DNA from: Glaciimonas sp.
GTDB lineage: Bacteria; Pseudomonadota; Gammaproteobacteria; Burkholderiales; Burkholderiaceae
Assembly (NCBI GenBank): GCA_014377145.1
Contig: JACMQE010000159.1
Location: forward strand, 1 to 5,684
Reading direction: 5' to 3'
DNA length: 5,684 nucleotides
The notes under the pieces: generated by a model
Seen by the model: only the letters and a program-made list of their open reading frames with translations
What the model was told of the DNA's origin: nothing
Databases searched by the model: none
Shown here: piece after piece, positions 5,150 to 5,684 of the stretch
How positions within the stretch are numbered: position 1 is the stretch's first letter
How the letters are laid out: each line of letters starts with the position of its first letter
Translations under genes and position numbers: made by a program

Positions 5150-5684
5150 ATGGCATTAATTACTGCAGCACAGGTAGGTGAACTGCGCGCAAAGACCGAT
5201 GCGCCAATGATGGAATGCAAAAAAGCGTTGACCGAAGCTGAAGGCGATATATGCAAAGCAGAAGAAATTCTATATGTTAAATTAGGCGGTAAAGCCTTTA
5301 AGGCTGCTTCACGTATCACAGCAGAAGGCATTGTTGCTGCCTATATCGCTGGCGGTACTGGTGCGCTAATAGAGATTAACTGCGAAACTGACTTTGTTAC
5401 CAAGAATGGCGAATTTATTGCATTGGCAAATGCTTGTGCCAAGCTGATAGTCGAAAACAATCCAGCTAATGTTGCTGCATTGTCCGTGTTGTCTTTGAAT
5501 GGCGGTACCGTCGATTTAGCACGCAAAGAGTTGATTGGTCGTATCGGTGAGAATATGTCGATTCGTCGTTTTCGGCGCTTTGAAACTAACGTCAAATTGG
5601 CATCTTACTTGCACGGAACTAGGATTGGTGTGATGGTTGAGTATGATGGTGCGAACGAGCAAGTTGGTAAAGATGTTGCTATGC
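5150..5684 (+). CDS. tsf: Elongation factor Ts, 5' part (runs off the window)
   Basis: EF-Ts is the cytosolic nucleotide-exchange factor that releases GDP from EF-Tu. ATG 5150 has a strong Shine-Dalgarno, AGGAG (5139-5143), six bases upstream. The 178 codons present begin [20 protein letters not shown] and contain the N-terminal UBA-like domain with the [18 protein letters not shown] signature (about 16-33), then the core domain with [34 protein letters not shown] and [19 protein letters not shown]. The frame is open to the window end; a full protein has about 290 residues. Compared with usual betaproteobacterial sequences, the block around 42-52 reads [14 protein letters not shown] where LRVKLGNKASKAAS is typical, three changes in a normally constant stretch. 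No stop or frameshift occurs in the visible part. Confidence 0.96.
   Translation, partial: MALITAAQVGELRAKTDAPMMECKKALTEAEGDICKAEEILYVKLGGKAFKAASRITAEGIVAAYIAGGTGALIEINCETDFVTKNGEFIALANACAKLIVENNPANVAALSVLSLNGGTVDLARKELIGRIGENMSIRRFRRFETNVKLASYLHGTRIGVMVEYDGANEQVGKDVAM

Overview
The window looks like the chromosome of a betaproteobacterium, probably of the order Burkholderiales. The reasons are the 5S rRNA 3' end, the gene order glnD, map, rpsB, tsf with map divergent from rpsB, and the protein motifs (for example [12 protein letters not shown] in EF-Ts). Housekeeping genes here are intact, but glnD is heavily degraded and a transposase is a multi-lesion relic. That mixture suggests a lineage losing genes under relaxed selection, for example a host-associated bacterium in an early or middle stage of genome reduction. 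This lifestyle is an inference from one locus, and I cannot name a genus.

Layout. Bases 1 to about 22 are the last nucleotides of a 5S rRNA, so a ribosomal RNA operon ends here, followed by a perfect intrinsic terminator (31-65). From 181 to 770 lies a dead IS3-family element: a broken orfA, then an orfB in the -1 frame that stops after about 97 codons. On the minus strand, 909-1655 encodes an intact RluF-like 23S rRNA pseudouridine synthase. Also on the minus strand, 1850-2925 is the wreck of glnD, the PII uridylyltransferase: three in-frame stops, at least four frameshifts, and a large internal deletion that joins the N-terminal nucleotidyltransferase part directly to the last ACT domain. 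Within it sits a perfect 25-bp inverted repeat (2142-2197). Intact map (methionine aminopeptidase, 3060-3881) is transcribed on the same strand upstream of glnD. Divergent from it are rpsB (ribosomal protein S2, 4215-4967) and tsf (elongation factor Ts, from 5150 and running off the window). rpsB has a good promoter and a structured leader, and an intrinsic terminator separates it from tsf.

The working genes all serve translation: rRNA, rRNA modification, removal of the initiator methionine, a small-subunit protein and an elongation factor. The lost gene is the sensor that links glutamine level to PII. I found no defence system, CRISPR array, tRNA or new multi-gene system. The most unusual item is the perfect palindrome in the glnD relic, which looks like a replication template-switch scar.
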